DNA of 64,000 nt from Gleimia hominis (lineage in GTDB: Bacteria > Actinomycetota > Actinomycetes > Actinomycetales > Actinomycetaceae), in assembly GCF_032085515.1 (NCBI RefSeq), contig NZ_JASXSX010000001.1:1116001-1180000 (forward strand), in the 5' to 3' direction. The notes beneath the pieces were generated by a model. It saw nothing but the letters and a program-made list of their open reading frames with translations. It searched no databases and had not been told where the DNA came from. Position numbers and translations under genes: made by a program. Shown here piece after piece: positions 16,501 through 23,657 of the stretch (its first letter is position 1; every line of letters starts with the position of its first letter).

Positions 16501-17138
16501 GAGAAAGTGAGCGTGTCCGCGTCGTGTACGACAGGCACCATTAGGGAACGCGACCCATCTTTGCGTGGCAGATCAATCGCGAGCCCGAAACCGACGTGCG
16601 CAAAGTGTTCCACAGCGGGCCGGCCTTTTTCGTCGAACGTGTACCGCAGGTTCATGGAAGGCATCTCCACGAGCGCTTCCACGAGTGCGTAACCGATTAG
16701 GTGCGTAAATGAAATCTTGCCACCGCGCGTGCGCCGCAGGTGCGAGTTGATCACCATCCGGTTTTCGATGAGTAGTTTCGCGGGAACTTGCCGGGCCGAC
16801 GTAGCCGTTGGGATCTCCAGGGAAGCTTCCATGTTTTTCACAACCGCACGTCCCACTCCTTTGAGACGTTCGATCCCGTCCTCCACCGTCGTATCCACGA
16901 GCTCGTCCGCCGCACTGGCTGCGCGTTGGGCGCGCACGTACGGGGAAGTGGGTTCTTTTGATTTCGCTGGAGGGGCAGGCGGCAAATCTGAACGCGTCAT
17001 GTCTGCCGCGTGTGGATAGTGCTTTTTCTGTTCAGCAGCGTCTTCTGCGCGGCTTGGTTCCGCGGGGGCCTTGCCTGGTGCCGGAGGGGCTGGTGGACGC
17101 GGTGCTGCTTGGATCGGACCGGACGATTGAACATTCAT
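13503..17138 (-). CDS. kgd: Multifunctional 2-oxoglutarate decarboxylase/dehydrogenase (E2-like + E1o fusion)
   Basis: This is the actinobacterial Kgd/OdhA fusion, the E1 and succinyltransferase parts of the 2-oxoglutarate dehydrogenase complex in the TCA cycle. It has 1211 residues. After a Pro/Ala-rich linker (1-65) comes a CoA-acyltransferase core at about 80-330 with the DHRVIQGA motif at 301-308. The ThDP-dependent E1 follows, with GMAHRGRLNVLANI, LIHGDAAFAGQGVVYE, CYRRRGHNEGDDPS and EAQFGDFANGAQ. The usual extreme N-terminus with EWLVEEMY, seen in mycobacterial and corynebacterial enzymes, is absent. An in-frame stop lies 33 bp upstream of the ATG and AAAGGAACC is well placed, so the gene really is short here. 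It has no lipoyl domain, as in the family. Confidence 0.96.
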   Translation of the reverse strand: MNVQSSGPIQAAPRPPAPPAPGKAPAEPSRAEDAAEQKKHYPHAADMTRSDLPPAPPAKSKEPTSPYVRAQRAASAADELVDTTVEDGIERLKGVGRAVVKNMEASLEIPTATSARQVPAKLLIENRMVINSHLRRTRGGKISFTHLIGYALVEALVEMPSMNLRYTFDEKGRPAVEHFAHVGFGLAIDLPRKDGSRSLMVPVVHDADTLTFSQFVEKYEDLVKRARAGKLGPDDFAGGTITLTNPGTLGTTHSVPRLMQGQGAIIGVGATDYPAEWAGASPDRLARLGIGKVMTMTSTYDHRVIQGAGSGEFLRLVMRKLAGQDHFYTRVFRSLKIPYPAYAWAQDHEYNPEFEKDKPSRIVELIHAYRTRGHLAADTDPLEYKVRQHPDLEITNYGLNVWDLDRSFPTGGFGGREHMTLREILEQLRDTYTRTAGIEYMHIPDPNQRAWIQERVEHPWEQPSREAHKHVLTMLNRAEAFEQFLQTKYVGQKRFSLEGGESLIPLLDRVLYVASHENISEVTIGMAHRGRLNVLANIAGKSYAQIFSEFEGNVDPRTAEGSGDVKYHLGTEGVYSSDDGFATKVYLAANPSHLEAADGVLEGVARAKQDQLGEDGFPVLPILIHGDAAFAGQGVVYETLNMSQLPAYATGGTLHIVVNNQIGFTTGPAAGRSTQYCTDMAKGLQIPVFHVNADDPMMVVRVAKLAFEYRQTFNKDVIIDLVCYRRRGHNEGDDPSMTQPVMYSLIDRTPTTREHYLSNLVGRGDITEEEAAKALKHFHDSLDEILKETRENDGMPVGSSEDTRHGLEIPQSQREGEGQMIGWESAIPQEIVHRIGDAHVAVPEGFHPHPKLRKLLEKRQKMSRDGKIDWGFGELLAFGSLLVEGTPVRMSGEDSRRATFVQRHAVLHDHEDGREWTPLNNLTEDQAALQIYDSSLSEFAPMAFEYGYSVERPDALVLWEAQFGDFANGAQTVVDEFVVSAEQKWGQRSSVVLLLPHGYEGQGPDHSSARIERYLTMAGENNMWVVQPSTPANYFHLLRTQAYRRPRTPLIAFTPKQLLRLSAAASSVEDFTHGSFQPVIDEVNPQVRENPSAVKRVLLCSGRVYYDLLKERDKREDNSVAIVRLEKYYPLPWDELEAVLGQYSNAQRVWVQDEPQNQGAYPFLALNLFNQWDGGVEVVARPAAASPAAGTMGLHKQQHAVLIEQAFGSKA

Positions 17139-17451
17139 GCCGTTAGGTTCCTTTAACTATCCGTTCTCTACAAGCCTGGCGCGTACGCGCGCACGCCTGC
17201 AGATGACTGTTGGGAGCTTGATACCTCTAGTGTAGGCACAAAACTCAACAAAATATCTTGACATGAAGATAGTTTTAGGTGAATTTATCCAAGCATTAAG
17301 TGAACACACGTCCCTATGGGGAAAACTTTTATGGTTGCTTAGATCACCGCGCCGAAACCTGTTGGAGCTAGGGGACCAGGCTCAAAATTAGGTAGGGTTA
17401 ACGTGTGGATTCTAACGATAAGTATCGAAGTACCGCGCCGGTGATGCGCCG
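17139..17451. other. 313-bp divergent intergenic region
   Basis: No gene is visible. It must contain the kgd promoter (minus) and that of the CNNM pair (plus). A perfect -35 TTGACA lies at 17258-17263 on the plus strand, but its -10 partner is weak. A TACACT hexamer on the minus strand near 17230-17235 may serve kgd. Confidence 0.5.
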
Positions 17452-18765
17452 GTGATCTTTGACATCCTCATGGTGGTCTTAGGGATAGTGTTGACCGCCG
17501 GGACCGCACTGTTCGTGGCCGCCGAGTTCTCTTACGTAGCGCTCGACCCCGCTTCGGTTGAAAAACACGCTAAGAATGGCGACCGGTCCGCCTCAAAAGT
17601 TGCGACTGCTATCAAATCTCTTTCCACCCAGCTTTCGGGTACGCAAGTGGGAATTACCCTCACCACGATCCTGCTGGGGTACACCACCCAGGTGTCACTG
17701 ACCGCCCTGCTGATGCGTGGCCTGCATTCAATCGGACTGTCCGTCGCATTGGCCGGCGGAATCGGGGCGGTGGTCGCGATAATTATCGTGAACGCTTTCT
17801 CAATGCTGTTTGGTGAGCTGGTCCCCAAGAATCTGTCGTTAGCCGCTCCGCTGAAAGCCGCAGAGTTCGTAACTCCGTTCCAAACACTATTCACTAGAGT
17901 TTTCCACCCCCTCATCCGTGTGCTGAACGGTACGGCAAACGCGCTGCTGCGCCGGGTGGGAATAGAACCGATGGAAGAACTATCCTCGGCCCGCTCCGCA
18001 TCCGAACTAACCGCATTAGTGCGTCACAGCGCAAGCGAAGGCACGCTCGACACAGGTACTGCCACACTGCTAGCCAAATCCCTGTCAATCGGGGAATTAT
18101 CCGCAGAAGATGTGATGACGGACCGGGGGCGTATGCAGTACCTGCGTGAATCCGACACCGCACAAACTGTAGTTGACCTCTCGCGCGTCACCGGGCACTC
18201 GCGGTTTCCCGTGGTCGGTGACGACTCCGATGACATTGTCGGATTTGTTTCGCTTCGGCGTGCTGTTGCGGTGCCGTTTGAACGCCGGCCAGAAGTGTCC
18301 GTGCTGTCCTCATCCCTCATGTCGCCAGCGCCGCAGGTTCCCGAAACGCTGCCCCTGGCACCACTGCTGGTGCAACTGCGCGGCGAAGGCCTGCAAATCG
18401 CAGTGGTCGTAGACGAATACGGGGGCACCGCGGGGATCGTTACCCTCGAGGACGTAGTCGAAGAAATTGTGGGGGAAGTAGCGGACGAACACGATTCACG
18501 CCGCCACGGCATCCGCCGTATGCGCTCGGGAGCCTGGCGGGTACCCGGAACGCTGCGCCCTGACGAACTGCTGGAACGCACCCAAATCCAAGTCAGTGAC
18601 GACGGTCCATTCGAAACACTCGCGGGCCTCGTGATGGATCGACTCGGACGCGTGGGGCAAGTGGGTGACGAAGTGGAAACCGATGGGGTAAAGCTTCGGG
18701 TGGTGCTGATGGACGGACGACGAATCGAACAAATTGAGATCACGAAACCCCAGGAGGAGTCATGA
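17452..18765 (+). CDS. CNNM/CorC-type (HlyC/TlyC-like) membrane protein 1
   Basis: The 437-residue protein has the order DUF21/CNNM transmembrane domain (about 1-190, four hydrophobic segments), a CBS pair (about 205-335, with DVMTDRGRM and VVVDEYGGTAGIVTLEDVVEEIVGEV) and a CorC_HlyC C-terminal domain (about 345-430). The family is linked to Mg2+ or Co2+ export and ion homeostasis; the name haemolysin is historical. The GTG at 17452 has no ribosome site. The ATG at 17470 is an alternative, or the mRNA may be leaderless. It overlaps the next gene, a paralogue, as ATGA, so they probably form a hetero-oligomer or tandem pair. Confidence 0.88.
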   Translation: MIFDILMVVLGIVLTAGTALFVAAEFSYVALDPASVEKHAKNGDRSASKVATAIKSLSTQLSGTQVGITLTTILLGYTTQVSLTALLMRGLHSIGLSVALAGGIGAVVAIIIVNAFSMLFGELVPKNLSLAAPLKAAEFVTPFQTLFTRVFHPLIRVLNGTANALLRRVGIEPMEELSSARSASELTALVRHSASEGTLDTGTATLLAKSLSIGELSAEDVMTDRGRMQYLRESDTAQTVVDLSRVTGHSRFPVVGDDSDDIVGFVSLRRAVAVPFERRPEVSVLSSSLMSPAPQVPETLPLAPLLVQLRGEGLQIAVVVDEYGGTAGIVTLEDVVEEIVGEVADEHDSRRHGIRRMRSGAWRVPGTLRPDELLERTQIQVSDDGPFETLAGLVMDRLGRVGQVGDEVETDGVKLRVVLMDGRRIEQIEITKPQEES

Positions 18766-19829
18766 GCCTCCCGGTTGGACTAGCAGTGACCGTCATCCTC
18801 CTGGCTTTAAACGCATTCTTTGTGGCCGGGGAATTCGCAGTAACCTCGTCGCGGCGCGCGCAGATAGAACCGTTGGCGCAAGAAGGACGACGGGGTGCGC
18901 AAACTGCGCTGTGGGCAATTGAACACGTGTCCGTCATGCTTGCGATCTGCCAGCTGGGTATCACGGTGGCATCGACTTCGCTCGGAGCGGTGGCGGAACC
19001 CGCGATTGCTCACCTGGTGGAAGCCCCTCTGAAGCACGCGGGGCTGCCCGCCGCGAGCGCTCACGTGGTGGGCTTCATAGGTGCGCTGCTCATCGTGTTG
19101 TATCTGCACGTTGTATTTGGCGAAATGGTGCCGAAAAACGTGTCTGTCGCGATGCCGCAGCGCGCCCTGTTGTTCCTGGCTCCACCACTGGTGGCGTTCG
19201 GTAAACTGCTGCGCCCCGTGGTGACCAAAATGGATCAGTTAGCGAACTGGTTCGTGCGCCGCGTCGGGTTGGAACCAAAAGCGGAAGTGTCTGCCGCATT
19301 CACCGCGGACGAAGTGGCGTCGATCGTGGAACGCTCCCAACAAGAAGGCATGATTGATGACGACTCCGGGTTGCTCTCTGGCACCCTCAAGTTTTCGAAC
19401 GAAACGGTTGGTTCCACCATGGTGCCTCTTGCAGATTTGGTGACCCTTCCGGTTGGGGTGACGCCCGAAATGGTGGAACGGGAAGTGGCGAAAACCGGGT
19501 ACTCGCGGTACCCGATAGTGGATGAGCATGGGGTGCCGGTGGGGTACATCCACGTGAAAGACGTGTTGTATGCCAACGAGCGGCGGCGGTTTGACCCGGT
19601 CGACACCTGGCGGGTGCGGGATCTGGTGAACCTGGATTCGAACATGGAAGTGGAAGAAGCACTGCGGGAAATGCAGCGTTCTGGCACGCACTTAGCGGAA
19701 GTTACGCAGGCGGGTGTGGTTAAAGGCGTTATTTTTTTGGAGGATATTTTGGAGGAGCTGGTCGGTGAGGTACGTGACGCTCTCCAGCGTTGGCAACTGC
19801 CCAGCGCGGGTGATGAGACTGCTGGGTGA
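18762..19829 (+). CDS. CNNM/CorC-type membrane protein 2
   Basis: This 355-residue paralogue of the preceding gene starts in its stop codon (ATGA) with AGGAGG upstream. It has the DUF21 membrane domain (LNAFFVAGEFAVTSSRR near 10-26, GEMVPKNVSVA near 122) and a CBS pair (GSTMVPLADLVTLP, YSRYPIVDEHG). It lacks the C-terminal CorC_HlyC domain that its neighbour has, ending soon after LEDILEELVGEV. Such two-gene pairs, one with and one without CorC_HlyC, are common in actinobacteria. Ion specificity is unknown. Three copies of a 26-bp unit begin at its stop codon. Confidence 0.88.
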   Translation: MSLPVGLAVTVILLALNAFFVAGEFAVTSSRRAQIEPLAQEGRRGAQTALWAIEHVSVMLAICQLGITVASTSLGAVAEPAIAHLVEAPLKHAGLPAASAHVVGFIGALLIVLYLHVVFGEMVPKNVSVAMPQRALLFLAPPLVAFGKLLRPVVTKMDQLANWFVRRVGLEPKAEVSAAFTADEVASIVERSQQEGMIDDDSGLLSGTLKFSNETVGSTMVPLADLVTLPVGVTPEMVEREVAKTGYSRYPIVDEHGVPVGYIHVKDVLYANERRRFDPVDTWRVRDLVNLDSNMEVEEALREMQRSGTHLAEVTQAGVVKGVIFLEDILEELVGEVRDALQRWQLPSAGDETAG

Positions 19830-19901
19830 GGCAGCGCGATGATGCAGCAGGGTGATTCGGCGCGATGATGCAGCGAAATGAGTTGGCGGAATGAAGCGGC
19901 G
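19824..19901. repeat. Three 26-bp tandem units starting at the CNNM-2 stop codon
   Basis: Units are 19824-19849, 19850-19875 and 19876-19901. The first two differ at 4 of 26 positions and the third is more diverged. Each keeps TGA at positions 4-6, so the true stop (19827-19829) is copied each time. A related stretch in the last codons (from 19803) suggests origin from the gene's own 3' end. Confidence 0.85.
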
Positions 19902-19911
19902 CGGCGAGATT

Positions 19912-19941
19912 AAACCGGGTTTAACCGGGTTGAGCCGGGTT
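19912..19941. repeat. Three 10-bp tandem repeats (ACCGGGTT-type)
   Basis: AAACCGGGTT, TAACCGGGTT and GAGCCGGGTT follow one another directly. The first junction also forms the inverted repeat TTAAACC-G-GGTTTAA. Function unknown. Confidence 0.7.
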
Positions 19942-20121
19942 GAGCCCGCGAAAATAAGTCGGTTACGTTGAGCCGGTGAGGTTTTACACAGGACGCGAGA
20001 ACTGTAGAAAACTTCATCATTTCGTTATAGATTTGTAACAGTCTTGAGGGCTTCCACCTTTGTTTCGTGGAAGTTCGGGTAATTATTGGTCCAATCTGAC
20101 GCAACTGAAGGAACTGAACTG

Positions 20122-20958
20122 TTGAACTCCACGTCTACGCAGTGCCCGTTGCCCACCAGGGCTCAGCGACGCAAACAACGGAAACGCGAACAGTGCTCAA
20201 AGCAGCGTTCGCATGCCAACCGGATTGTGCGCGCTGGAGCTGTGACGGTGCTGGCGGCGGCGACTGTGGCGATTCCTGTGTCTGGGTTCGTGGGGCCAAA
20301 CAGTTCGATCACGCTGCCGTCTAAACAGTTCGCGGTGGCAGCAGCGGGTGATTCCTGGGCGGGGCAACCGGATTCTACGGTTGAGCAAGCCGATGACCTG
20401 CATCGCAGTGAAACCGCGTCTTCGCGCGCGCGAGTGCGCACCCCGCTGCAAGTTTCGCAGTGCATGAAGTTGGATTCGGCTAATGGGGATCGTCCGGTTA
20501 CGCAAACTGCCGAACTGATTTGGCCCCTTGCCCAAGGCTCATTCAACTTCGCGTCACCGTTCGGCATGCGGTTCCACCCGGTGTTGGGGATTTCCCGGCT
20601 GCATGCGGGCGCAGATCTAGCGGCCCCAGCGGGCACCCCGATTTTCGCCGTAGCTGACGGCGTGGTGGTGGATTCCCAGCCGATGGAAGGCGCGGGATAC
20701 TGGGTGCGGATCAAACACGAGTCCGCTGATGGGGGCGTGTATTACTCCGGGTACGCGCACATGTTCCCCACCGACGTGAAAGTTCAAAAGGGAGATTCCG
20801 TGAAAGTTGGCCAAGAGATCGCGCTCGTTGGAAATAACGGGATGTCCACTGGCCCGCACCTTCACTTTGAGATCCACGACAGCGCTGACACCCCGATTGA
20901 TCCGGTGGATTGGCTGAAAGAGCAGCAGGCCACGTACGCGGGAGAGGACTGCAAGTAA
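20122..20958 (+). CDS. M23 (LytM-type) peptidase, exported
   Basis: A secreted or membrane-tethered Zn metallopeptidase probably acting on peptidoglycan cross-bridges, or a LytM regulator of other hydrolases. I place the start at TTG 20122, 9 bp after AAGGA; the frame is open to a TTG at 20086 without a ribosome site. The basic N-terminus (RRKQRKREQ) leads to a hydrophobic segment around residues 35-55. The C-terminal M23 domain shows FGMRFHPVLGISRLHAGADL (Zn ligands His and Asp) and GPHLHFEIHD (HxH). All metal ligands are present, so it should be catalytic. Its stop TAA overlaps the start of the next gene within a 30-bp duplication. Confidence 0.9.
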   Translation: MNSTSTQCPLPTRAQRRKQRKREQCSKQRSHANRIVRAGAVTVLAAATVAIPVSGFVGPNSSITLPSKQFAVAAAGDSWAGQPDSTVEQADDLHRSETASSRARVRTPLQVSQCMKLDSANGDRPVTQTAELIWPLAQGSFNFASPFGMRFHPVLGISRLHAGADLAAPAGTPIFAVADGVVVDSQPMEGAGYWVRIKHESADGGVYYSGYAHMFPTDVKVQKGDSVKVGQEIALVGNNGMSTGPHLHFEIHDSADTPIDPVDWLKEQQATYAGEDCK

Positions 20959-21013
20959 TGGCGTTCAAGGACGCTGGCGATAAAGTAATGGCGTTCAGAG
21001 ACGCTGGTAATAA
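20954..21013 (+). repeat. 30-bp tandem duplication at the M23-stop/GDPD-start junction
   Basis: Units 20954-20983 and 20984-21013 differ at few positions. Each contains AGTAATGGCGTTCA, that is the M23 stop TAA overlapping ATG. The duplication is in frame for the downstream gene, giving MAFKDAGDKV-MAFRDAGNN, so two alternative starts exist. Confidence 0.9.
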
Positions 21014-21815
21014 TATGTACGCGCGCCACCATGAACCCATTATTATTGCCCACCGCGGTGGCGGTTTTGCCCCAGAGAACTCTTGGACCGCGTTTTCGCG
21101 CGCCATTGACGACGGCTTTTCCTATATTGAGACCGATGCGCATGTGACAGCCGATGGGCGCGTCGTGCTCATTCACGATCCGTTTGTAGGTAGGGTCACC
21201 ACGGGCGCGGGGCTAGTTAAAGATTTCACGTATGAGGCACTGCGCAAACTCAAGCTCACGGGCGAGCCCGGTTGTGGGGTACGCCCCTGCGAGCACCCGA
21301 TTCCACTGTTAGAAGAGGTGCTGGAGGCGTTTCCACACGCCCGGTTCAACGTTGATGCGAAGGAACCGCAGGTGGTGGAGCCGCTGGCTCGTATCGCTCG
21401 GAAGTACCCGCAGCGGGTGTGTTTAGCCTCGTTCGAGGTTTCGACGCTGCGGAGGTTACGCAAGGCGGTTGGCTCCGCCGGGGTCGTTACTTCCCTTGCC
21501 AGCATGGAGGTTGCGCAGCTGGTGCTCGCCGCTCAGCTTACGGTGCCTCCCAGCTGGCTGTCCGTACCCGCGCCGGCAGATGGTGTGGTGGCGGTTCAAG
21601 TTCCATTGTCGTACCGGGGAGTACCGGTGGTGACCCCGCGGTTCGTGGCGTCCGCGCACAAGCACGGACTGGCGGTCCACGTGTGGACCCTCAATAGTGT
21701 GCCGGAAATCCACCGGGCTTTAACGCTTGGTGTCGATGGAATTGTTACTGATAAACCGCGTTTGGCACGCACGGTTTTGCGACACTTTCGGGCCCAACCC
21801 GGGTCGCATTTTTAA
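20958..21815 (+). CDS. Glycerophosphodiester phosphodiesterase
   Basis: The 285-residue protein is a TIM-barrel GDPD enzyme, hydrolysing glycerophosphodiesters to glycerol-3-phosphate and an alcohol. Motifs are IIAHRGGGFAPENSWTAF (catalytic His and Arg), YIETDAHVTADGRVVLIHD (Glu/Asp metal ligands and second His) and WTLNS near the C-terminus. There is no signal peptide, so it is cytoplasmic. The start at 20958 (TAATG) has GGAGAGG 10 bp upstream. The second ATG at 20988 lies in the duplicated copy and may also be used. The gene is translationally linked to the M23 peptidase, though no functional link is obvious. Confidence 0.92.
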   Translation: MAFKDAGDKVMAFRDAGNNMYARHHEPIIIAHRGGGFAPENSWTAFSRAIDDGFSYIETDAHVTADGRVVLIHDPFVGRVTTGAGLVKDFTYEALRKLKLTGEPGCGVRPCEHPIPLLEEVLEAFPHARFNVDAKEPQVVEPLARIARKYPQRVCLASFEVSTLRRLRKAVGSAGVVTSLASMEVAQLVLAAQLTVPPSWLSVPAPADGVVAVQVPLSYRGVPVVTPRFVASAHKHGLAVHVWTLNSVPEIHRALTLGVDGIVTDKPRLARTVLRHFRAQPGSHF

Positions 21816-21833
21816 CCCGAGCCCTCACGCTGG

Positions 21834-21839
21834 TACACT
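21834..21839 (+). promoter_or_regulatory. -10 hexamer of the tRNA-Arg promoter
   Basis: TACACT lies 11 bp before the tRNA, with TTTAAC at 21811-21816 as a 17-bp-spaced weak -35. Confidence 0.4.
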
Positions 21840-21850
21840 AGCGTAGGTCC

Positions 21851-21923
21851 GCCCCGATAGCTCAGCGGATAGAGCGTCTGCCTCCGGAGCAGAAGGTCGC
21901 AGGTTCGAGTCCTGTTCGGGGCG
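21851..21923 (+). tRNA. tRNA-Arg (anticodon CCG)
   Basis: A complete cloverleaf can be drawn. The acceptor GCCCCGA pairs with TCGGGGC and the D stem is GCTC/GAGC. The anticodon stem TCTGC/GCAGA carries the loop CTCCGGA with anticodon CCG at 21884-21886. The T arm is GCAGG-TTCGAGT-CCTGT and the discriminator base is G. CCA is not encoded. It reads the CGG arginine codon. Confidence 0.96.
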
Positions 21924-22070
21924 CTTTTTCATACCCATTTGCAGGTGGAACGCCGTGCGCGTGTCTCAGAAGTTGAGCGTTGAAAAAGCGCTGCCTGGGC
22001 CCTGTTAGGCTGAATAAGACCAGCGGTTTGCTGGGGGTAAGTAAACTCATCGTTTAGTTAAGGAAATCCG

Positions 22071-22880
22071 ATGAACAAAAAGATTCTGGCCGTGCTGTCC
22101 AGCGTTCTAGTCATCTTCGGTTTGGTTGCGTGCTCCAACGGTAACCATGCCCAGAACTCGAACTCGGACGAGCATCGCCATCATGAATCTACGTTCACAG
22201 TCGGATTCGACGCTAGCTTCCCTCCTTATGGTTTCAAGCAAGATGGTGAATACGTAGGTTTCGACCTGGATCTAGCGCAAGAAGTAGCTAAACGGCAAGG
22301 TTGGGAACTGGTGAAACAACCGATCGACTGGGACTCTAAAGACGCGGAATTGAACGCGGGAACCGTCGATTGCCTGTGGAATGGGTTCACAATGACGGGG
22401 CGTGAAGACAAGTACACGTTCTCTAAACCGTACGTGAATAACTCGATCGTGGTGGTGGTTAAGGCAGACTCGAAGATCCAAAAAGCCGAGCAGCTCGCCG
22501 GTAAGAACGTGATCGTGCAGGCGGATTCGTCTGGTTTAGCCGCGTTGAAGTCCGATGCTAATAAGAGCCTGGTTGCAAAGTTCGGCAACCTTACGGAGGT
22601 ACCTGAGTACGATTCCGCCTTCATGACCCTCCAATCTGGTGCGGCCGACGCTGTTGTGGTGGACCAGCCGGTTGCGAGTTTCCAGTTGAATTCCCGTGGG
22701 GCAGATAAGTTCCGGGTGCTTGAAGACCCGATCCAGGTGGAGGAATACGGGATTGGCTTCAAAAAAGGCAACACGCAGTTGCGCGACAAAGTGCAGCAGT
22801 CCCTCGACGAAATGAAAAAAGACGGAACCTTCTTGAAGCTCGCGAAAAAGTACGAGATTGAAGATTCCGTAATCGAATAA
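22071..22880 (+). CDS. Polar amino-acid ABC transporter substrate-binding lipoprotein
   Basis: This extracytoplasmic solute receptor belongs to SBP family 3. The 269-residue precursor has a lipoprotein signal with GLVAC, Cys21 being the modified residue. A His/Asn-rich linker (about 25-40) precedes the mature domain, which begins FTVGFDASFPPYGFKQDGEYVGFDLDLA. WNGFTMTGRED and VVVDQPVASF are typical of glutamine, glutamate or cystine binding proteins. It is first in an operon with permease (22996) and ATPase (23658). The exact amino acid cannot be assigned by eye. Confidence 0.93.
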   Translation: MNKKILAVLSSVLVIFGLVACSNGNHAQNSNSDEHRHHESTFTVGFDASFPPYGFKQDGEYVGFDLDLAQEVAKRQGWELVKQPIDWDSKDAELNAGTVDCLWNGFTMTGREDKYTFSKPYVNNSIVVVVKADSKIQKAEQLAGKNVIVQADSSGLAALKSDANKSLVAKFGNLTEVPEYDSAFMTLQSGAADAVVVDQPVASFQLNSRGADKFRVLEDPIQVEEYGIGFKKGNTQLRDKVQQSLDEMKKDGTFLKLAKKYEIEDSVIE

Positions 22881-22887
22881 CCGCAGT

Positions 22888-22937
22888 TTGCGGGTGCCAG
22901 ATCCTCGTTTTTGGCGCGTTTTCTCGGCACCCGCAAA
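22888..22937 (+). terminator. Intercistronic stem-loop between receptor and permease genes
   Basis: TTTGCGGGTGCC (22888-22899) pairs perfectly with GGCACCCGCAAA (22926-22937), a 12-bp stem with a 26-nt loop, 7 nt after the receptor stop. There is no U-run. It probably protects the receptor mRNA or partly terminates, giving more receptor than membrane components. Confidence 0.7.
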
Positions 22938-22995
22938 ACCGGGCTCACCAGTTCTAAACCATCTTGCACGCTGAGAGTATTAGCGAGAAACCATT

Positions 22996-23646
22996 ATGCT
23001 TGAAGAAATTATTACTCAACTAGCTGGCGGTCTAGTAAATACCGTCATCGTATTCACCCTCACCCTCGTGTTTTCCATGCCCCTGGCCCTAGTCGTGTAC
23101 CTGGGGCGGATCAGCAGGTTCTTTCCGCTGCGCGCACTCGTGCAGCTATACATATCTGTAATGCGGGGAACGCCGCTTATTTTGCAGGTGATGGTCGTTT
23201 ATTTCGGCCCCTACTACCTGCTGGGAATTGAAATCAGCCCCCAGTACCGGTTCTACGCCGTCGTAATCGCGTTCACGGTGAACTACGCAGCGTATTTCGC
23301 GGAAATCTACCGAGGTGGGTTTCAATCCATTCCTCGAGGGCAGCGGGAAGCTGCATTCGTATTGGGGTACTCACGCCGCCGCACGTTTTTGACGATTGAG
23401 CTGCCCCAAATGTTTAGGCGGGTACTACCGTCGATCACGAACGAGGTGATTACGCTGGTGAAAGACACTTCATTGGCGTTCGCGATTGCTTACGCAGAGA
23501 TGTTCACGGTTGCCAAGCAGCTGTCGGCCGCATCTGCATCCATGACACCATTCATTGTGGCGGGCGTGTTCTACTACGTTTTCAACCTCATCGTGTCAGT
23601 CGTTATGGAACGCATTGAAAAACGCATGGGCGTTTACGCGATTTAA
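22996..23646 (+). CDS. Polar amino-acid ABC transporter permease
   Basis: The 216-residue integral membrane protein has about five helices. It belongs to the HisM/GlnP family, whose EAA loop is visible as GGFQSIPRGQREAAFVLGYS near residues 108-127. YISVMRGTPLILQ near 51-63 is the family's signature. It works with the receptor upstream and the ATPase downstream, probably as a homodimer because only one permease gene is present. The ATG at 22996 follows a weak GCGAG site. The stem-loop in the preceding gap may lower its expression. Confidence 0.94.
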   Translation: MLEEIITQLAGGLVNTVIVFTLTLVFSMPLALVVYLGRISRFFPLRALVQLYISVMRGTPLILQVMVVYFGPYYLLGIEISPQYRFYAVVIAFTVNYAAYFAEIYRGGFQSIPRGQREAAFVLGYSRRRTFLTIELPQMFRRVLPSITNEVITLVKDTSLAFAIAYAEMFTVAKQLSAASASMTPFIVAGVFYYVFNLIVSVVMERIEKRMGVYAI

Positions 23647-23657
23647 GGAGCTTGAGA

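Noticed and set aside
18024..18743. 239-codon minus-strand frame
   Set aside because: Antisense to the CNNM-1 gene; Ser/Thr/Arg-rich shadow composition.
19830..20121. c-di-AMP riboswitch ahead of the M23 peptidase
   Set aside because: Such elements precede some actinobacterial cell-wall hydrolases, but here the stretch is mostly tandem repeats and shows no matching conserved core.
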